NCBI RefSeq assembly: GCF_000964005.1
Contig: NZ_JXYP01000020.1
Coordinates: 124,001 to 188,000, forward strand
Direction of reading: 5' to 3'
DNA from: Williamsia herbipolensis
Lineage (GTDB): Bacteria; Actinomycetota; Actinomycetes; Mycobacteriales; Mycobacteriaceae
Length of the DNA stretch: 64,000 nt
This document shows positions 60,578 through 64,000 of this stretch, piece after piece. Made by a program: the position numbers and the translations under genes. Position 1 is the stretch's first letter. Each line of letters begins with the position of its first letter. Below the pieces are notes generated by a model. The model was not told where the DNA came from. It saw only the letters and a list, made by a program, of their open reading frames with translations, and did not search any database.

Positions 60578-61064
60578 AGGCCTTGAAGTCGTCCGGCGAG
60601 ATGGTGTCGAGGAACTCCTTGAACTTCTCGACCTCGTCCTCTTTCACCTCGTCGCCGTCGGCGGACTCCTCGTCGGGGATCAACAGTCCCGCCTCGGCGA
60701 GCACCCCCTCGTCGGCGATGATCGGGACCTCGGCGCGCATGGCGACCGCGACCGAGTCCGACGGCCGGGCCGACACCCGGAGATCGCCGGTGAAGACCAG
60801 CTCGGCGTAGAAGGTGCCCTCCTGCATGTCCACGATCCGGACCTCGACGAGTTCCTGCCCGAACGCCGCGACCAGGTTGACGATCAGGTCATGGGTGAGC
60901 GGACGCGGGGGCTCGACACCCTTCTGCTTGAGGGCGATCGACGCCGCCTCGCTCTGTCCGATCCAGATCGGGAGGTAGCGCTCGCCGTCGACCTCGCGCA
61001 GCAGCAGCACGGGTTGTCCCTGGGGCGGCTCCACCCGGATCCCCACCACCTGCATCTGACCCAT
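60564..61064 (-). CDS. bifunctional nuclease family (DUF151) protein
   Basis: The 166-residue protein has MQVVGIRVEPPQGQPVLLLREVDGERYLPIWIGQSEAASIALKQ, LVEVRIVDMQEGTFYAELVF and RPSDSVAVAMRAEVPI, the DUF151 fold first described as a nuclease in plants and Thermotoga. An acidic segment (EESADGDEVKEDEVEK) precedes the end. ATG at 61064 behind GGGAG gives family length; the further ATG at 61100 would add unrelated residues. Corresponds to Rv1829, and as there sits between two MerR genes. Confidence 0.92.
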   Translation of the reverse strand: MGQMQVVGIRVEPPQGQPVLLLREVDGERYLPIWIGQSEAASIALKQKGVEPPRPLTHDLIVNLVAAFGQELVEVRIVDMQEGTFYAELVFTGDLRVSARPSDSVAVAMRAEVPIIADEGVLAEAGLLIPDEESADGDEVKEDEVEKFKEFLDTISPDDFKASGGA

Positions 61065-61215
61065 GCGATTCTCCCAACGGCATCGAATGTCGCCTGACAT
61101 CGCATTCGACGCTACACCTCACCGGCGTCCACGCGCCCACCTTGCGCAGGCCGGGACGGTGACAATGCTCGTGCGCGCGTGCGCAGTTCGAGGGTGGCCG
61201 CACCCCGACGGCGGT

Positions 61216-61971
61216 TCAGTCCAGCGCGTCGCGGACGGCCGCCTTCACCAACTGGGTGTGCAGGGTGACCGAGAGGGCGGCGACCTCGCGGATCAGTTCC
61301 TCGGCGCGGTCACGTGCACCGGCGCCCTTGCCCTTGGCGATCGGGTTGGCGATCTGGGCCACCAGACCGGCCTCACGGTCGGCCGAGACCTTGAACGCCC
61401 GCAGGTGTCGGGCCTCGAGGCCGTAGTCGGCGAGCGCCGAGGCGGCCTCGACGAGGCGCACGGCGTCCTCGTCGAAGAAGCCGCCGGCGCCGGGTGTCAG
61501 CAGACCGCTGCGTTGGAGTTCGGCGACGAACGCGGTGTCGGCGCCGGTGCGTTCGAGCAGGGTCTCGCGGGAGATGCGACCGCCGGAGCGTTCGAAATCG
61601 ACCGCGGGGGCCACCCACGACCGGGCCGAGGAGAGCAACCGCGGGGTGCCCGGGTCGATCCGCTCGCCACGATCGATCGCCTCGAGCTGTTCCTTGATGA
61701 CCTTCAGCGGCAGGTAACGGTCACGCTGGGCGGTGAGGACGAAACGCAGCCGCTCGCAGTCGCCGGTGCTGAAGCGTCGGTATCCCGACGGCGAGCGCTG
61801 CGGGGTGATCAGACCCTCGGACTCGAGGAACCGGATCTTGGAGATGGTGACGTCCGGGAAGTCGCCACGCAGCTGATCGAGCACCGAACCGATGGACATG
61901 GAGCCATCGGCCGGTGATCGATCTGCTGAGTTCTTCGGTCCCGGGCCCGGACCCGTGGACGGCGAGGTCAC
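61216..61971 (-). CDS. ftsR: MerR family regulator, FtsR-type (Rv1828)
   Basis: The 251-residue protein has an N-terminal MerR domain (SIGSVLDQLRGDFPDVTISKIRFLESEGLITPQRSPSGYRRFSTGDCERLRFVL) and a C-terminal helical dimer/effector-like part (DTAFVAELQRSGLLTPGAGGFFDEDAV). The extended DNA-binding loop is typical of Rv1828, whose Corynebacterium homologue FtsR activates ftsZ. GTG at 61971 lies 3 nt after the garA stop, so garA-ftsR are co-transcribed. Confidence 0.9.
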   Translation of the reverse strand: MTSPSTGPGPGPKNSADRSPADGSMSIGSVLDQLRGDFPDVTISKIRFLESEGLITPQRSPSGYRRFSTGDCERLRFVLTAQRDRYLPLKVIKEQLEAIDRGERIDPGTPRLLSSARSWVAPAVDFERSGGRISRETLLERTGADTAFVAELQRSGLLTPGAGGFFDEDAVRLVEAASALADYGLEARHLRAFKVSADREAGLVAQIANPIAKGKGAGARDRAEELIREVAALSVTLHTQLVKAAVRDALD

Positions 61972-61974
61972 GCG

Positions 61975-62433
61975 TTACCCGTTGGCCGGGGACCCGTCGG
62001 CGTGCGGGCCGCTGAGGAAGACGAGTCGGAACTTGCCGATCTGCACCTCGTCCCCGTTGGCCAGCACCGCGGAGTCCACCGGCTCGCGGTTGACGTAGGT
62101 GCCGTTGAGGCTGCCGACGTCGACCACCTGGAACTCGTTGTCGCCCAAGCGGAATTCGGCGTGACGGCGGCTGACCGTCACGTCGTCGAGGAAGATGTCG
62201 CTGTCGGGATGGCGTCCGGCCGACGTGGTGGTCTGGTCGAGCAGGAATCGCGACCCGGCGTTGGGGCCGCGCTTGACGACCAGCAGCGCGGTGCCGGCCG
62301 ACAGCCGCTCGACCGCGGTCTCGGCGGACTCGGTGGTGGACCCGCTGTTCGCGTCGAGTTCCTTGATGAAATCGGCGCGGAAGACCGACGTCGTCTCGAC
62401 GGGGGCGTCGAGGTCCTTCTCGTTGTCGCTCAC
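61975..62433 (-). CDS. garA: FHA-domain metabolic regulator GarA
   Basis: The 152-residue protein has an N-terminal phosphoacceptor ETTSVF (Thr pair near 14-15) and an FHA domain at about residues 50-145 (SAGRHPDSDIFLDDVTVSRRHAEF, VGSLNGTYVNREPV). In mycobacteria PknB or PknG phosphorylates this threonine pair; the unphosphorylated form binds and inhibits 2-oxoglutarate dehydrogenase and NAD-glutamate dehydrogenase and stimulates glutamate synthase. GTG at 62433 suits the AAGGAG site; GTG 62436 is the alternative. Confidence 0.96.
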   Translation of the reverse strand: MSDNEKDLDAPVETTSVFRADFIKELDANSGSTTESAETAVERLSAGTALLVVKRGPNAGSRFLLDQTTTSAGRHPDSDIFLDDVTVSRRHAEFRLGDNEFQVVDVGSLNGTYVNREPVDSAVLANGDEVQIGKFRLVFLSGPHADGSPANG

Positions 62434-62575
62434 CACTTCTCCTTAAGCTCTTCTGGTGTCCGGACCCGGTGGGGTCCGGACAACGCTGTTGTCACGCCGG
62501 ATGAGGCCCGCCCGTCGGGTCGATCCTAACCGCACCGGGGTGCCTCGGATCGACACCGGCGACGATGCGCCGAGG

Positions 62576-62980
62576 TCAGTCCTCGATGGCTGTGCGGTAC
62601 CCGTCGGCGTCGAGCAGATCCTCGAGGATCACGCTCAGATCGGTGTCCTCGGCGACCGCGATCTCGACGAGCCAGCCCGCGCCGTACGGGTCGGAGTTGA
62701 CCAGTTCGGGGGTGGCGTCGAGGTCGTCGTTGACCGCGGCGATGGTGCCCGCGAGCGGGCCGTAGATGTCGGACACGCTCTTGGTCGACTCGACCTCGGC
62801 GAACGACTCACCCGAGTCGACGGCATCGTCGACGGCGGGGAGCTGCACGAAGACGACATCGCCGAGCTGGTCCTGGGCGTAGGCGGTGATGCCCACACGC
62901 ACGACGCCGGGACGGACCTGCTCGATCCACTCGTGTTCCACGGTGTAGCGCAGGTTTTCGGGAACCTCTGTCTCACTCAC
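62576..62980 (-). CDS. gcvH: glycine cleavage system H protein
   Basis: The 134-residue protein has [37 protein letters not shown], the lipoyl lysine Lys67 in [14 protein letters not shown], and [15 protein letters not shown]. It shuttles the aminomethyl group between P-, T- and L-proteins. GTG at 62980. Next to garA, as Rv1826 and Rv1827 in M. tuberculosis. Confidence 0.97.
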   Translation of the reverse strand: MSETEVPENLRYTVEHEWIEQVRPGVVRVGITAYAQDQLGDVVFVQLPAVDDAVDSGESFAEVESTKSVSDIYGPLAGTIAAVNDDLDATPELVNSDPYGAGWLVEIAVAEDTDLSVILEDLLDADGYRTAIED

Positions 62981-63010
62981 GCGGAGAACCTTAGCGTGGA
63001 TCGCGGTCGG

Positions 63011-63640
63011 TCATCCGCCCACCCGTGGCATCTGACTCCCCACCCGTGGCATTTGTCTGAGCACGAGCACGGTTTGCCACCAGTACTGCACGAACGACCA
63101 CAGGTACATGCCTATCCCCCACACCAGGAACGCCCAGCCGATGGGGTGCATGATGTCGCCGAACAGTCCGTCGAGCTGTCCGCCGAGCACGAACGGGAAG
63201 CCGTACATCAGGGAGAACGTCGCCGCCTTGCCGACGTAGGTGACCGGCAGGGCGGTCATCCCGCGGCTGCGCAGCAACGGGACGCTGGCCAGCAACAACA
63301 GGTCGCGGGCCAGCAGGATCGCGATCATCCACCACGGCACGATGTCGCGGATGCCCAGGCCGATGGGGATCACGATCATGTACAGCCGGTCGGCGGCCGG
63401 ATCGAGCAGCGCGCCCAGCCGCGACGACTGGTTGAGCAGGCGCGCGAGTTTGCCGTCGGCCCAGTCGGAGAACCCCGAGACCAGCAGGACGACGAAGGCC
63501 CATCCGTCGGCCTCGACGAACAACAGCAACCACACGAACACCGGCACCAACAGCAGGCGCAGGAAGCTCAGCAGGTTGGGGACGGTGAGGACGCGGTCCG
63601 ACGGGGCGTCGGTGGTGGCGGGAGGCCCGTCGGGATCCAT
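63011..63640 (-). CDS. pgsA2: CDP-alcohol phosphatidyltransferase (PgsA2-type)
   Basis: The 209-residue membrane protein has the CDP-alcohol phosphotransferase motif DWADGKLARLLNQSSRLGALLDPAADR, with all four Asp and the spaced Gly, and about five hydrophobic helices. It transfers a phosphoalcohol from CDP-diacylglycerol; phosphatidylglycerophosphate synthase is the usual name for Rv1822 (pgsA2), whose place this is. The last residues are a 7-residue tandem repeat (QMPRVGS QMPRVGG) made by a 21-bp DNA duplication. Confidence 0.9.
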   Translation of the reverse strand: MDPDGPPATTDAPSDRVLTVPNLLSFLRLLLVPVFVWLLLFVEADGWAFVVLLVSGFSDWADGKLARLLNQSSRLGALLDPAADRLYMIVIPIGLGIRDIVPWWMIAILLARDLLLLASVPLLRSRGMTALPVTYVGKAATFSLMYGFPFVLGGQLDGLFGDIMHPIGWAFLVWGIGMYLWSFVQYWWQTVLVLRQMPRVGSQMPRVGG

Positions 63641-63676
63641 GCGCTCAGACTGTCACAGAGACAGCGGCGACACCGG

Positions 63677-64000
63677 TCACCGGAAGATGCCGATGATGCC
63701 CTGCAGCGTCTTCGCCCCGCCGCCCGCGAACGGGTTGTCGTGGACCATGTAGGTCCACGTCGTGGTCGACCGACGGAGATCGGCGGCGTCGAGATCGACA
63801 CCGTCGGCGGTGATCGTCGCCTCCCGGAACGTGGTGCGTGACTTCTCGACCGCCTCACCGGGGAGTCGCGAGAACTCGTCGAGGATCAGCTTGTGGAACT
63901 CGTCGAGCGGGCTCTCCCGTCCGATCGAGCGCAGGTGGATGCTGGCGCGGACGTCGGCGACGAACGCGAGGTGATCGGCCCACGCGCGGTCGAGGTGGAA
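63677..64000 (-). CDS. secA2: SecA2 accessory translocase ATPase, C-terminal part
   Basis: Only the last 107 residues are in the window; the 5' end lies past the right edge. WADHLAFVADVRASIHLRSIGRESPLDEFHKLILDEF matches the helical scaffold of SecA (the WREHL...GLR...PL.EY block). There is no zinc-binding C-terminal tail, as in SecA2, and the protein ends KTLQGIIGIFR. Its place next to pgsA2 matches Rv1821. SecA2 exports a limited set of proteins in mycobacteria. Confidence 0.88.
   Translation of the reverse strand, partial: FHLDRAWADHLAFVADVRASIHLRSIGRESPLDEFHKLILDEFSRLPGEAVEKSRTTFREATITADGVDLDAADLRRSTTTWTYMVHDNPFAGGGAKTLQGIIGIFR

Overview
The window reads as chromosomal DNA of a high-GC, mycolic-acid-type actinobacterium (order Mycobacteriales), most like Gordonia or a close relative. 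Supporting signs are two tandem MspA-family porins, a UfaA1-type lipid methyltransferase cluster, GarA, an accessory SecA2, RecBCD, GuaB1, and frequent GTG/TTG starts with 1-4 nt stop/start overlaps. I found no rRNA, tRNA, insertion sequence, phage or CRISPR array.

Layout. 1-20.5 kb is accessory or housekeeping: two divergent methyltransferases, small unknown proteins, a sulfurtransferase facing a sulfide:quinone-reductase-like flavoprotein, a coupled DUF1295/flavoprotein/hydrolase cassette, an acyl-CoA dehydrogenase, a degenerate AMP-binding protein, a lipoprotein beta-propeller, the porin pair, an ammonium transporter, HtpG, glutamate decarboxylase, a PIG-L deacetylase and a frameshifted glycosyltransferase. 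20.5-34.5 kb is a long minus-strand block: flavin oxidoreductase, DUF1365 protein, CFA-like methyltransferase, thioesterase, then recC-recB-recD; a TIGR01777 epimerase diverges at its head. 34.6-38.6 kb holds a GNAT acetyltransferase, an EamA transporter with a divergent CGNR regulator and a clear inverted repeat between them, and type II NADH dehydrogenase.

38.6-64 kb follows the order of M. tuberculosis Rv1854c to Rv1821 as I know it: ndh, ureDGFCBA, an Rv1847-like thioesterase, blaI/blaR-like pair, gnd, guaB1, two CNNM proteins, glcB, gcvP, two MerR regulators around a DUF151 protein, garA, gcvH, pgsA2 and secA2. Urease (urea to ammonia) and the Amt transporter serve nitrogen supply; GcvP/GcvH and malate synthase handle glycine and glyoxylate; GarA is a known switch on 2-oxoglutarate and glutamate flux.

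Regulatory highlights: (1) between blaI and the thioesterase a DtxR/IdeR-type iron box overlaps a promoter that fires into a strong T-tailed terminator about 90 nt away, at the position and orientation of the mycobacterial iron-sparing sRNA MrsI; (2) a tandem glycine riboswitch leads gcvP, with a further hairpin just before its start; (3) a 10+10 bp inverted repeat sits between the CGNR regulator and the EamA gene.
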